From the NCBI RefSeq assembly GCF_008365405.1, contig NZ_QOKV01000006.1:1-64000 (forward strand): DNA of 64,000 nt. Reading direction: 5' to 3'. Under the pieces are notes generated by a model. It was not told the origin of the DNA, ran no database searches, and saw only the letters and a program-made list of their open reading frames with translations. A program made the position numbers and the translations under genes. The stretch is from Azospirillum brasilense. GTDB lineage: Bacteria > Pseudomonadota > Alphaproteobacteria > Azospirillales > Azospirillaceae. Numbering within the stretch: the stretch's first letter is position 1; the number at the start of each line of letters is the position of its first letter. Below are positions 49,430 through 58,025 of this stretch, in pieces.

Positions 49430-49621
49430 ATGGACGAACACCGCATCCGCCACCGTGCCTACGAGATCTGGGAGCAGGAGGGGCGCCCCGAAGGCCGTCG
49501 CGCTGAGCATTGGGAGCGGGCCTGCCGCGAACTCCAGGAAGAGGACGAGCGGGCGAAGGAGAAGGGTCCCGAACCGCGCGATCCCGCCCGCGCCTCCGCG
49601 GATTCGGGCGCCGGGATCTGA
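49430..49621 (+). CDS. DUF2934 domain protein (63 aa)
   Basis: Tiny soluble protein, MDEHRIRHRAYEIWEQEGRP, matching the start of DUF2934 (RIRxRAYEIWExEGRPEGRxxEHWxxA). Function unknown; DUF2934 genes are often found next to stress genes in alphaproteobacteria. The C-terminal half is charged. It is the first gene of the likely EcfG operon, followed 33 bases later by hsp20. Confidence 0.85.
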   Translation: MDEHRIRHRAYEIWEQEGRPEGRRAEHWERACRELQEEDERAKEKGPEPRDPARASADSGAGI

Positions 49622-49654
49622 CGTCCATCACACCCATTCCTCCAAGGAGACGCC

Positions 49655-50062
49655 ATGCCGCCCCGTCGTGATCCCGCTTCCTTCATGTGGTCGGAGGCCG
49701 TCGAGCTGCTGGACCGTGCCGAGCGGCTGCACCGCCAGTTCTTCCGCCCGGCCCCGCCGGGCCCGCGCAGCGCCTGCTGGACCCCGCCCATCGACGTCTA
49801 CGAGACGGAGGACGCGGTGACCATCGTCGTCGCCCTTCCCGGCGTCGGCGCGGATCAGCTTCACGTCGCCGTCGAGGACGGCGTTCTGGTGGTCGCTGGA
49901 GAGCGCACCCTGCCGATGGGCTGCGACGGGATCATCCACCGGCTTGAGATTCCCCACGGCCGCTTCGAGCGGCGGATCGAACTGCCCGCCGGGGCCTTCC
50001 GCATGGGACGGCGCGAGCTGTCCGCGGGCTGCCTCGTGCTGACGCTCGACAAGACGGGATGA
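49655..50062 (+). CDS. Hsp20 / alpha-crystallin small heat-shock protein (135 aa)
   Basis: Holdase chaperone that binds unfolding proteins. An N-terminal arm (residues 1-43) precedes the alpha-crystallin domain (about 44-135): PPIDVYETEDAVTIVVALPGVGADQLHVAVEDGVLVVAGER and FERRIELPAGA..LSAGCLVLTLDK. The usual C-terminal I-x-I tail is missing, as in some short family members. It has a GGAG ribosome-binding site and is followed immediately by lon, so chaperone and protease are co-expressed. Confidence 0.9.
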   Translation: MPPRRDPASFMWSEAVELLDRAERLHRQFFRPAPPGPRSACWTPPIDVYETEDAVTIVVALPGVGADQLHVAVEDGVLVVAGERTLPMGCDGIIHRLEIPHGRFERRIELPAGAFRMGRRELSAGCLVLTLDKTG

Positions 50063-50073
50063 AGGACGTTCGA

Positions 50074-52503
50074 ATGACTGCCTCAACGATTGGCGAGCAC
50101 GCTGCCGAAGCGACGCCGACTCCCCAGATGCCGCCCACCTCACCGCCCGTCTCCGGGCTGCCGGAGGATGTGATCCCGGTCATCCCGGTGCGGAACCTTG
50201 TGCAGTTTCCGGGGGTGGTTCTGCCGGTGACGGTCGGGCGGGCGCGCTCGGTCGCCGCGGCGCAGGAGGCGGCCCGCACCGAGCGGCCGGTCGGCATTCT
50301 GCTCCAGCGCGACGAGGCGGTGGAGGATCCGACCGGCGCCGACATGCACCGCGTCGGCACGACCGCCAGCATCCTTCGCTACGTCACCACGCCCGACGGC
50401 TCGCACCATCTGGTGTGCCAGGGGCAGCAGCGCTTCCGCATCGTCGAGTGGGTGCCGGGCCATCCCTTCATGGCCGCCCGCGTGGAGATGGTGGAGGAAA
50501 GCGACACTGCGACGCCGGAAGTCATGGCCCGCTTCCTGAACCTGCGCAACGAGGCGGTGGAGGCGCTGCAACTGCTGCCCCAGGCCCCGCAGGAGCTTCT
50601 GGCCGCCGTCCAGGCCATCGAAAGCCCCGGCGAGCTGGCTGACATGACCGCCAGCTACATGGACCTGAAGCCCGCCGAGAAGCAGGAGGTGCTGGAGACG
50701 TTCGACCTGCCGGAGCGGCTCGACAAGGTCGGCGCTCTGCTGGCCCGGCGGATTGAGGTGCTGCGGCTGTCCCGCGACCTCCGCGAGCGCACCCGCGAGG
50801 CGATGGACGAGCGGCAGCGCGAATACCTGCTGCGCGAGCAGCTGCGCGCAATCCAGAAGGAGCTGGGCGAGGCCGACGAGGGTCGTCAGGCCGAGATCGG
50901 CGAGCTTCAGGACGCCATCGCCAAGGCCGGCATGCCCCCCGACGTCCGCGAGCACGCCGAGAAGGAACTGCGCCGGCTGGAGCGCATGCCGGAGGCGGCG
51001 GCGGAGTACTCGATGGTGCGCAGTTACCTGGACTGGCTGATCGAAATGCCGTGGGACCGCCGGTCGGAATCCCGCATCGACATCGCCGAGGCGCGCCGCA
51101 TCCTGGACGAGGACCATTACGGGCTGGAGAAGGTCAAGCGCCGCATCCTGGAGTTCCTGGCGGTCCTCAAGCTGAACCCGGAGGGGCGCAGCCCCATCCT
51201 GTGCTTCGTCGGTCCGCCGGGGGTGGGCAAGACCTCGCTCGGCCAGAGCATCGCGCGGGCGACCGGGCGGGCGTTCGCCCGCGTCTCGCTGGGCGGCGTC
51301 CATGACGAGAGCGAGATCCGCGGCCACCGTCGCACCTATGTCGGAGCGCTGCCGGGGAACATCGTCCAGGCCATCCGCAAGGCCGGGACGCGCGACTGCG
51401 TGCTGATGCTGGACGAGATGGACAAGCTGGGGCAGGGGTTCCACGGCGACCCGTCGGCCGCCCTGCTGGAGGTGCTGGACCCGGAGCAGAACGCGACCTT
51501 CCGCGACCATTACCTGGGCGTGCCCTTCGACCTGTCGAAGGTGATGTTCATCGCCACTGCCAACATGCTGGACACCATCCCCGGCCCGCTGCGCGACCGC
51601 ATGGAGGTGATCGAGCTGTCCGGCTACACCGAGGACGAGAAGCTGGAGATCGCCAAGCGCTACCTGCTGGCCCGCCAGCTCGCCGCCAACGGGCTGACGG
51701 CGGAGCAGCTTGAGATCCCCGACGATACGCTGCGGGCGATCATCCGCGACCACACGCGGGAGGCCGGGAACCGCCAACTGGAACGGCTGATCGGCGCGGT
51801 CGGGCGCTACGCCGCCGTGCGCATCGCCGAGGGCGAGGTCGAGCGGATGCGGGTCGAGCCGGCGGACCTGACGGCGATCCTGGGGCCGCCGCGATTCGAG
51901 AACGACGTGGCGATGCGCACCAGCGTGCCCGGCGTGGCGACCGGTCTCGCCTGGACCCCGGTCGGTGGCGACATCCTGTTCATCGAGGCCAGCCGTTTCT
52001 CCGGCTCTGGCCGGCTGATCCTGACCGGCCAGCTGGGCGAGGTGATGAAGGAGAGCGCGCAGGCCGCCCTCAGCCTCGTCAAGTCGCGGGTGAAGGATCT
52101 CGGCCTCGACCCGGAGGGGCTGGACCGTTTCGACATCCACATCCACGTCCCGGCGGGGGCCATCCCGAAGGACGGGCCGTCCGCCGGGGTGGCGATCTTC
52201 ACGGCCCTGGTGTCGCTGCTGTCCGGGCGCTGCATCCGCTCCGACACGGCGATGACCGGGGAGATCAGCCTGCGCGGGCTGGTCCTGCCGGTTGGCGGCA
52301 TCCGCGAGAAGGTGGTGGCCGCCCAGCGCGCCGGCTTGAAGACGGTGATGCTGCCCGCGCGCAACCGCAAGGATTTCGACGACATTCCCGCGGCGGTGCG
52401 CGAACGGCTGAGCTTCGTCTGGCTGGAGCGGGTGGACGACGCCGTCCGTGCCGCCCTGGTGTCCGACACCGCTGCGGAGGCGGTGGAGCGCAAGGCCGGG
52501 TAG
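50074..52503 (+). CDS. lon: ATP-dependent Lon protease (809 aa)
   Basis: Full-length LonA. The N-terminal substrate-binding domain covers about 30-230 (VIPVIPVRNLVQFPGVVLPVTVGR), the AAA+ domain about 330-590 with Walker A GPPGVGKT from G380, and the protease domain to the end with catalytic S703 in KDGPSAG and the Lys about 43 residues later. HYGLEKVKRRILEFLAVLKL and RREAGNRQLER-like stretches are typical. The ATG at 50074 is favoured by AAGGA seven bases upstream over an ATG at 50059 that overlaps hsp20. Its place behind hsp20 and an EcfG promoter suggests a stress paralogue; a housekeeping lon next to clpX is expected elsewhere. Confidence 0.95.
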   Translation: MTASTIGEHAAEATPTPQMPPTSPPVSGLPEDVIPVIPVRNLVQFPGVVLPVTVGRARSVAAAQEAARTERPVGILLQRDEAVEDPTGADMHRVGTTASILRYVTTPDGSHHLVCQGQQRFRIVEWVPGHPFMAARVEMVEESDTATPEVMARFLNLRNEAVEALQLLPQAPQELLAAVQAIESPGELADMTASYMDLKPAEKQEVLETFDLPERLDKVGALLARRIEVLRLSRDLRERTREAMDERQREYLLREQLRAIQKELGEADEGRQAEIGELQDAIAKAGMPPDVREHAEKELRRLERMPEAAAEYSMVRSYLDWLIEMPWDRRSESRIDIAEARRILDEDHYGLEKVKRRILEFLAVLKLNPEGRSPILCFVGPPGVGKTSLGQSIARATGRAFARVSLGGVHDESEIRGHRRTYVGALPGNIVQAIRKAGTRDCVLMLDEMDKLGQGFHGDPSAALLEVLDPEQNATFRDHYLGVPFDLSKVMFIATANMLDTIPGPLRDRMEVIELSGYTEDEKLEIAKRYLLARQLAANGLTAEQLEIPDDTLRAIIRDHTREAGNRQLERLIGAVGRYAAVRIAEGEVERMRVEPADLTAILGPPRFENDVAMRTSVPGVATGLAWTPVGGDILFIEASRFSGSGRLILTGQLGEVMKESAQAALSLVKSRVKDLGLDPEGLDRFDIHIHVPAGAIPKDGPSAGVAIFTALVSLLSGRCIRSDTAMTGEISLRGLVLPVGGIREKVVAAQRAGLKTVMLPARNRKDFDDIPAAVRERLSFVWLERVDDAVRAALVSDTAAEAVERKAG

Positions 52504-52594
52504 CGTCTCCGCCGGGGCCGGGACCCTTGCGCACCGGGGGTGCGGTGCGCCACATGAAAGGCGCGCCCGCGTTGAGCGCGCACAGGAGACGATC

Positions 52595-53470
52595 ATGACG
52601 CCCGAGGAACGCACCCTCCTTTCCGATCTGTTCACGCACCTGCGCGAGGTGGAGAACCAGCCCCGCGATCCGGAGGCGGAACGCTTCATCCAGCAGATGA
52701 TCCAGGGCCAGCCCGCCGCCGCCTACTACATGGCGCAGTCGGTCCTGGTGCAGCAGCAGGCGCTGACCGCCGCCCAGCAGCGCATCGACGATCTGGAGCG
52801 GCAGGTGAGGGAGGCGCAGTCCCGCGCCCAGCAGAGCCAGACCCAGGCCCCGCCGTCCGGCGGCAGCTTCCTGTCCAACGCTCTGGGGCTGGGGCGCAGC
52901 CCGTGGGCCGGCGGGGGCAACCATCCGGCGGAACAGCGGCCCGCTCCGGTTCCCCAAGCTCCCCAGGGGCCGGCCTACAACCCCATGCAGCCGCCAATGC
53001 AGTCGCCCGGGGCGCCGTCGCGCAGCCCGTGGGGCGCCGCTCCGCAAGGCGGCGGGCAACCCGGTTACGGTCAGCCCGCCTATCCGCCCCAGCCCGGTTA
53101 CGCACCGCAGCCCGGCTTCGGCCCGCAGGGCTACGCGCCGCGCGGCGGCGGGTTCCTGAGCGGTGCCGCCCAGACCGCGGCCGGTGTGGCCGGCGGCATG
53201 CTGGCGGCCAGCGCCATCTCCTCGATGCTCAGCCATTCGCCGGGACCGTTCGGCGAGGCCGCCGCGGCTGCGGGCCAGACGGCCAGCCATGGCGAGACGG
53301 TCATCAACAATTACTACGGCGACTCCGCCGACCAGGGCGCGGACCAGGGGGGCGCGGACCAGGGCTTCCCGCCGGAGGACAACAACCTCCAGAACGTCGA
53401 CTATCAAACCGACGATTCCTCGTTCGACGACGGCGGCGGCGATGGCGGTGGAGACGACAGCTGGATCTGA
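52595..53470 (+). CDS. DUF2076 domain protein (291 aa)
   Basis: Soluble protein with an N-terminal DUF2076 region (TPEERTLLSDLFTHLREVE.QPRDPEAERFIQQM.QGQPAAAYYMAQSVLVQQQALTAAQQRI), followed by a Pro/Gly/Gln/Tyr-rich low-complexity part with approximate repeats (QPGYGQPAYPPQPGYAPQPG near residues 155-175), a Gly/Ala-rich possible hydrophobic stretch, and an acidic tail (SSFDDGGGDGGGDDSW). Function unknown; family proteins are periplasmic or ligand-binding in annotation only. The start at 52595 has AGGAGAC upstream. Confidence 0.88.
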   Translation: MTPEERTLLSDLFTHLREVENQPRDPEAERFIQQMIQGQPAAAYYMAQSVLVQQQALTAAQQRIDDLERQVREAQSRAQQSQTQAPPSGGSFLSNALGLGRSPWAGGGNHPAEQRPAPVPQAPQGPAYNPMQPPMQSPGAPSRSPWGAAPQGGGQPGYGQPAYPPQPGYAPQPGFGPQGYAPRGGGFLSGAAQTAAGVAGGMLAASAISSMLSHSPGPFGEAAAAAGQTASHGETVINNYYGDSADQGADQGGADQGFPPEDNNLQNVDYQTDDSSFDDGGGDGGGDDSWI

Positions 53471-53556
53471 CCTTATCCAGCCCTTGCCTTATCCAATCTT
53501 TGGCGAAGGCGCGCCAACCTTTGGGAAAGGTCCGGTGCGCCTTCACGTCGCCATCA

Positions 53557-53580
53557 CAGTTAATATAAATTAAACAGTTA
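53557..53580. promoter_or_regulatory. AT-rich repeat region upstream of the MarR gene, likely operator
   Basis: The stretch CAGTTAATATAAATTAAACAG contains the near-palindrome TTAATATAAATTAA (53560-53573) and two CAGTTA units 18 bases apart (53557, 53575). It is conspicuously AT-rich for this genome, and lies 65 bp before the MarR start; a MarR-type autoregulatory site is likely. It could also be read as a CtrA-like TTAA pair, but with 6-base spacing. Confidence 0.5.
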
Positions 53581-53644
53581 GGTCCCTACGGTGCGTTGGG
53601 CAAGGAAGGCCATTTCCCCCGATCCTCACGCAGACCCGAGGCCC

Positions 53645-54178
53645 ATGACGACGCTCGTTCAGCCCCAGCCGACCGAAGACGCCGAGCGCAACGACGCTGA
53701 GCGCAAGGCCTCCGCCACCCAGATGTACCATGAGGTGGCGCGGATCATCGAACGGATGCACCGCCGCTTCCTCGACGTTCTGCGAATCGAGCTGTCCCGC
53801 ATCGGCATCGACGACATCAGCCCGGTGCAGGTCATGATGCTGCTGAACATCTCCAACGGAGAGATCAGCGTGCGCGACCTGATTGAGCGCGGCTACTACC
53901 TCGGCTCCAACGCCTCCTACAACTTGAAGCAGCTGGTGGACAGCGGCTATGTGGACCGCTCCGCCTCGCCGCGCGACAAGCGGGCCGCCCGGCTGAAGCT
54001 GTCGGCCAGGGGCCTGGAACTGTGCGAGCGGCTGCGCCACATGGCGTCGGTCCATTCCGACGGCCTGATCCGCAGCAATGGCGACAGCCAGGATTTCGAA
54101 GTCACCTACCGTACGCTGCGCCGTCTGGAGCGCAAGTGGACGGACGTCATCCGCTCCGACGAAACGGAAATCCTGTAA
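53645..54178 (+). CDS. MarR-family winged-helix regulator, LdtR-like (177 aa)
   Basis: Transcription factor with a winged helix. The conserved alphaproteobacterial N-terminal pattern MYHEVARIIERMHRRFLDVLRIEL and SVRDLIERGYYLGSNASYNLKQLVDSGYVDRSASPRDKRAARLKLSARG match the MarR-like LdtR group known to control L,D-transpeptidases and stress tolerance in rhizobial relatives. A role in cell-wall or stress control is inferred from family only. The start at 53645 is preferred over a longer frame. Confidence 0.85.
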   Translation: MTTLVQPQPTEDAERNDAERKASATQMYHEVARIIERMHRRFLDVLRIELSRIGIDDISPVQVMMLLNISNGEISVRDLIERGYYLGSNASYNLKQLVDSGYVDRSASPRDKRAARLKLSARGLELCERLRHMASVHSDGLIRSNGDSQDFEVTYRTLRRLERKWTDVIRSDETEIL

Positions 54179-54256
54179 CGCGCATTGACCTTCCTCAGTG
54201 TGCGCGGCGGTAGGCCGTGCCACGGTAAGGCCGCTGGGCCTTATGGGGGAAATGGG

Positions 54257-54661
54257 ATGAAGTTCGCCGTCGGCACGCAGGATTACCGCAGCATCGCCAC
54301 CCATGGCGGCCGCACCCGCCGTTTCCTGGTCTTCGAGGCCGAAGCGGGCGGCGATCCCGCCGAGGTCGGGCGGATCGATCTGGCGGAGGACGAGGTGCTC
54401 CACCTCGCCGGCGACGGGCGCCCGCATCCCATCGACGCGGTGAGGGTGGTCATCACCGGCTCCTCCGGCCAGGGATTCATCGACCACATGAAGCGCCGCG
54501 GCATCGAGCCGGTGACCACGCTGGAAACCGACCCGGTGCGGGCGATCCGCGATTATTTCGCGGGCACCGTCAAGACGGCCCCTCCGCCCGAGCATCCGCA
54601 CGATCATCACGATCACGGCCCCGAGGACGCCCCGCAAGAGTGTCACAAGGCGCCGGCCTGA
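54257..54661 (+). CDS. Orphan NifX/NifB-type iron-molybdenum cofactor-binding protein (134 aa)
   Basis: Single-domain dinitrogenase cofactor-associated protein. MKFAVGTQDYRSIATHGGRTRRFLVFE, then AVRVVITGSSGQGFIDHMKRRGIEPVTTLE, match the NifX/NafY/VnfX family, which binds FeMo-co or its precursor. The C-terminal tail is His/Asp-rich (EHPHDHHDHGPED) and likely binds metals. It is not next to nif genes but to a MarR regulator, so it may serve metal trafficking or regulation rather than nitrogenase assembly. ATG at 54257 with a GGGGGAAATGGG leader. Confidence 0.85.
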   Translation: MKFAVGTQDYRSIATHGGRTRRFLVFEAEAGGDPAEVGRIDLAEDEVLHLAGDGRPHPIDAVRVVITGSSGQGFIDHMKRRGIEPVTTLETDPVRAIRDYFAGTVKTAPPPEHPHDHHDHGPEDAPQECHKAPA

Positions 54662-54683
54662 TCGTCAAACAGGGCCTGATTCG

Positions 54684-55379
54684 TCAAACAGGGAAGGACA
54701 CGCTGGCGGTGGTGCCGGCGGCGTCGCTTTCCGTGTTCAGCGTGTCGCCGAGCTGGGCGGCCAGCGCTTCGGCCAGCATCAGCCCGTCCTCCGCCGTCGA
54801 GTCGAAGCCGGCGGGCAGCGCGCGCCCGTTGTCCTCGACGATCAGGCGGGCGCGACCATTGTTCTCCTGCGTCACCGAGACGCGAATCCAGCCCTGCTCC
54901 GGAAAGGCGTGGTGCAGGCTGTTGGTGATCAGTTCCGCGGTGATCAGGCCCAGCGGCATGGCCTCGTACAGGCCGATCTGGATGGGATCGCTCTTCACTT
55001 CGATGGGTACGTTGGCGAGCCCGCCAGGGGTACCATGCTTCACCGCGTCGGCGAGCGATTCGATGTAGCGGCCCAGATTCACATGGGTGCCGGTCCCCGA
55101 CTCGTGGAGCTGGCGGTAGAGGATCGCCAGCGCTTCGATGCGGACCAGCGTCTGCTCGTAGGCGGCGCGGGCGTCCGGGTCGCGGATGCGGCCCGTCTGC
55201 AGCTTCAGCAGGCTGATGACGAGCTGAAGGCTGTTCTTGGCCCGGTGCTGAAGCTCGCGCAGTTCGGCCTCCAGCTCGCGGATGCGCTCCGCGATTGGGT
55301 CCTCCGGCGCTCCCGAACCGGTGGCGGGGCGATCAGCAGGCAGGGCGACCGGCCGGGACCGGAGGGGATTGGGCATCAC
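54684..55379 (-). CDS. HisKA_2/HWE-type sensor histidine kinase, soluble (231 aa)
   Basis: Stand-alone transmitter kinase. Phospho-His in LQHRAKNSLQLVISLLKLQ (HisKA_2), followed by the HATPase_c domain with the N-box ELITNSLHHAFPE and DNGRALPAG. The leading 40 residues are Pro-rich and coiled coil (AERIRELEAELRELQHR). Family members in alphaproteobacteria work in the general-stress pathway by phosphorylating PhyR. No PhyR gene is present here, so its partner is unknown; in stress-rich surroundings such a role is plausible. Convergent with the NifX-like gene. Confidence 0.9.
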   Translation of the reverse strand: MMPNPLRSRPVALPADRPATGSGAPEDPIAERIRELEAELRELQHRAKNSLQLVISLLKLQTGRIRDPDARAAYEQTLVRIEALAILYRQLHESGTGTHVNLGRYIESLADAVKHGTPGGLANVPIEVKSDPIQIGLYEAMPLGLITAELITNSLHHAFPEQGWIRVSVTQENNGRARLIVEDNGRALPAGFDSTAEDGLMLAEALAAQLGDTLNTESDAAGTTASVSFPV

Positions 55380-55608
55380 GCGATTCTCGGCTGAAGCTGG
55401 GCAATGTTTTCCTTAGGTACAGAACAATTTATGCGCTTGAACCCACTCCCGAATTGGTTCTGAGGAAGTAACCCTCTGCGCATATCCAATTCGTTCGTTC
55501 ACGTTCGGACGGAGGGGCAGGGCCTATGAGTCCGGCGGACGAAGGGTCGGATTCGCGGGCAGGCGGGGCAAGCCGGAAAAAGCGTTTCCCCGGTCGTCCC
55601 GTCGTGGC

Positions 55609-56643
55609 ATGAGTGCCGCCATGCGTTTGAGAACCCTGGTAATTCCTTTCTGCGCCCTGCTGGCTGTGGCCGGCGGCTGCGTTGCGGTGGCCGGAAATGG
55701 CGGGCCATCCGCATCCTCCGTTCCGATCGCACTGGATCCGGACCGCCCGGATCTTGCGGAGCTCGGTGCTCTGCAATTCCGCGGCGCCCTCCGTCTGCCC
55801 GACAGGGCGGGCGTGGGGGGCTTGTCCGGCCTCTGGGTCAGCGACTCGGGCGACCGTTTCGTCGCGATCTCCGACAATGGGAAGAGCGTTACGGGGCGGC
55901 TGTCCTACAACGCCGAGGGACGTCTGGCCGGTGCCGGACGCTATGATGTCCGCCCCCTGATCATCGACAAGGGCCCGAACTACCGCGGCCGGCTCAATGA
56001 CTCGGAAGATCTCGTCCGCCTTCCGGACGGCGGCTGGCTGGTGCCGTTCGAGCGCAACCACCGCATCCTGCGCTACGGTGGCGCCGACCGGCCAGAGGGA
56101 ACGCCGCGGAAGCTTCCGGTGCCGCCCGGGCTGGAAAACGCTCCCGCGAACGGCGGGGTCGAGGCGCTGGCCGCGCTGCCGGACGGCCGCATCCTGGCCA
56201 TAGAGGAAGGCGACGATGACGGCGTCCGCGAACGCCACGCCTGGATCGCTCCCGCCGATCCGAAGGCGCGCGGCGACTGGCAGCCGCTGACCTACCGCGC
56301 TGCGCCGCGCTTCCGCCCCACGGCCGCGGCGCCATTGCCGGACGGCGGGGTGCTGGTGCTGGAGCGGCGGGTATCCCTGCTGGGCGGCTGGGCGGCGCGC
56401 ATCGTTCATGTGCCGGCGGACTCGCTGCGCGGCGGCGCGACGATGGATGGGGCGGAACTGGGGCGGCTGGAGCCGCCGCTGCTGACCGACAATTTCGAAG
56501 GGCTGGCGGTGCGGACCGGTGCGGATGGCGACCTGCTCATCTACATCGTTTCCGATGACAACCGCAGTCCGCTCCAGCGGACTTATCTGATGATGTTCCA
56601 GCTTCCGGCCGGCGCTCTGAAAGCCACCGTCGCGGGGCGCTGA
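55609..56643 (+). CDS. Secreted phytase/esterase-like beta-propeller protein (344 aa)
   Basis: Exported protein of the esterase-like phytase family. Signal peptide (LRTLVIPFCALLAVAGGCVAVAG; the Cys at about 24 might instead be a lipobox, though A-G-G-C is only a partial match). Typical blocks: GVGGLSGLWVSDSGDRFVAISDNG, LNDSEDLVRLPDGGWLVPFERNHRIL and NFEGLAVRTGADGDLLIYIVSDDN. The Glu/Asp-rich loops suggest calcium binding. Alternative start at 55621. Substrate not predictable. Confidence 0.85.
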   Translation: MSAAMRLRTLVIPFCALLAVAGGCVAVAGNGGPSASSVPIALDPDRPDLAELGALQFRGALRLPDRAGVGGLSGLWVSDSGDRFVAISDNGKSVTGRLSYNAEGRLAGAGRYDVRPLIIDKGPNYRGRLNDSEDLVRLPDGGWLVPFERNHRILRYGGADRPEGTPRKLPVPPGLENAPANGGVEALAALPDGRILAIEEGDDDGVRERHAWIAPADPKARGDWQPLTYRAAPRFRPTAAAPLPDGGVLVLERRVSLLGGWAARIVHVPADSLRGGATMDGAELGRLEPPLLTDNFEGLAVRTGADGDLLIYIVSDDNRSPLQRTYLMMFQLPAGALKATVAGR

Positions 56644-56675
56644 TCGGAAAGCGCCTCCGCGGTGGGCGGCGTCGC

Positions 56676-57323
56676 TCAGAAGTTGGCGTAGGGGCCGCCT
56701 TGGCTGGACATGTCCGGGGCGCCCGGAGTGCCCGGATTTCCCATCGGCTCGCGGTGATGATGGACACGGGCGATGCTTGGGGCGAGGTCCTGAAGTTCGA
56801 TGAAGTTGTCGGCCTGACGGCGCAGTTCATCGGCGACCATCGGCGGCTGGGAGCGCACGGTGCTGATGACGCTGACCCGCACGCCCTTGCGTTGCACCGC
56901 CTCGACCAGCCTGCGGAAATCGCCGTCGCCGGAGAAGAGCAGGATGTGGTCCACCCGCTCGGCCATCTCCATCACGTCGATGGCCAGCTCTATGTCCATG
57001 TTGCCCTTGATCTTGCGCCGACCGGAGGCGTCGGTGAACTCCTTGGTCGGCTTGGTCACCATGGTGTAGCCGTTGTAGTCCAGCCAGTCGACCAGCGGGC
57101 GGATCGGCGAATATTCCTGATCCTCCACCAACGCCGTGTAATAGAAGGCGCGCACCAGTCGCCCTTCGGAGGCGAAGCCGTCGCGAAGACGCTTATAGTC
57201 GATATCGAAGCCCAGGGACCGGGCGGCTGCGTACAAATTGGCGCCGTCGATGAACATCGCCAGACGCTCTTCCTTATAAAAGAGCTTCGTAACATCCTTC
57301 GGCAAAGTCGTATTCCGATCCAA
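56676..57323 (-). CDS. NYN-domain protein (LabA/DUF88, PIN-like nuclease) (215 aa)
   Basis: PIN-fold protein. FIDGANLYAAARSLGFDIDYKRL, the NYN signature with its catalytic Asp, then KIKGNMDIELAIDVMEMAERVDHILLFSGDGDFRRLVEAVQRKGVRVSV, with the other acidic residues. NYN proteins are thought to be RNases. The start has no ATG before the conserved FYKEERLAMFIDG; TTG at 57323 is chosen because GGAAGG lies nine bases upstream, and a TATAAT lies further upstream (57351-57356 on the minus strand). TTG at 57305 is an alternative. Divergent from rpoZ. Confidence 0.88.
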   Translation of the reverse strand: MDRNTTLPKDVTKLFYKEERLAMFIDGANLYAAARSLGFDIDYKRLRDGFASEGRLVRAFYYTALVEDQEYSPIRPLVDWLDYNGYTMVTKPTKEFTDASGRRKIKGNMDIELAIDVMEMAERVDHILLFSGDGDFRRLVEAVQRKGVRVSVISTVRSQPPMVADELRRQADNFIELQDLAPSIARVHHHREPMGNPGTPGAPDMSSQGGPYANF

Positions 57324-57350
57324 TTCCGTAATCCTTCCACGATGGATTGA

Positions 57351-57356
57351 ATTATA
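57351..57356 (-). promoter_or_regulatory. Consensus -10 element of the NYN gene
   Basis: A perfect TATAAT on the minus strand; the -35 is unclear (CGCAAT-like). Expected mRNA start near 57344, leaving a short leader with the ribosome-binding site for the TTG at 57323. Confidence 0.45.
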
Positions 57357-57491
57357 TGTCAGGCATACGCGAAATTGCGATTCACCAGATAAGTAAAGTA
57401 GGCGGTCGTCTTCGCGCGAGCAAGGGGGAGCGCGGGCATGGTCACGCCGCGGGCGGGGTACGGCGGGCGGACCCGACAAGGCTCGAAGCGC

Positions 57492-57520
57492 TTGCGCAGG
57501 CGCGAACGCATCAATATATT
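57492..57520 (+). promoter_or_regulatory. Candidate promoter of rpoZ
   Basis: TTGCGC (57492-57497), a 17-base spacer and TATATT (57515-57520), 35 bp upstream of the rpoZ ATG. Confidence 0.5.
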
Positions 57521-57554
57521 CGGTTGCCTTCGCAGATCCCGGAGTTGGTTTGGT

Positions 57555-58001
57555 ATGGCCCGCGTTACCGTCGAAGATTGCGTCCTCAAGGTTCCGAACC
57601 GGTTTGAACTGGTCATGATAGCGGCCCAGCGCGCGCGTGAAATCGCGTCCGGCGCCCCGCTGTCGATCGACCGCGACAACGACAAGAATCCAGTCGTTGC
57701 CCTGCGCGAGATCGCCGATGAGACGGTGATGCTTGAGCATCTGAAGAATGCCCTGATCAAGGGCCATCAGAAGCATGTCGAGCCGGACGAGCCGGAAGAG
57801 GAAATCGTCGAGTTGATGGCCGGCGAGCACGACTGGGCCGCCCGCGGCGATACGTCGCTGGAGGACGAGGACGGGATGAGCGAGGCGGAGGAGGTTGGCG
57901 AAGGCGACGACCTGCTGTCCGATATGGAAAGCGATCCGGCGGCGGCCTTTGGCGAGACCGAAGACGATGTCGTCGGCCGCGATGCGGACGGGGATCTCTG
58001 A
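57555..58001 (+). CDS. rpoZ: RNA polymerase omega subunit RpoZ (148 aa)
   Basis: Omega subunit that aids beta-prime folding and, in proteobacteria, part of the ppGpp site 1. [58 protein letters not shown] is the conserved core. The C-terminal 70 residues are acidic ([29 protein letters not shown]), an extension common in alphaproteobacteria. Located right before the ppGpp synthetase gene, a conserved and functionally sensible pairing. Start at 57555. Confidence 0.96.
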   Translation: MARVTVEDCVLKVPNRFELVMIAAQRAREIASGAPLSIDRDNDKNPVVALREIADETVMLEHLKNALIKGHQKHVEPDEPEEEIVELMAGEHDWAARGDTSLEDEDGMSEAEEVGEGDDLLSDMESDPAAAFGETEDDVVGRDADGDL

Positions 58002-58025
58002 CGCTGACCGATAGCGACCGGCCTT

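Noticed and set aside
53560..53573. CtrA site TTAA-N7-TTAA upstream of the MarR gene
   Set aside because: The spacing is six, not seven, and flanks lack the CtrA consensus; an autoregulatory MarR site is simpler.
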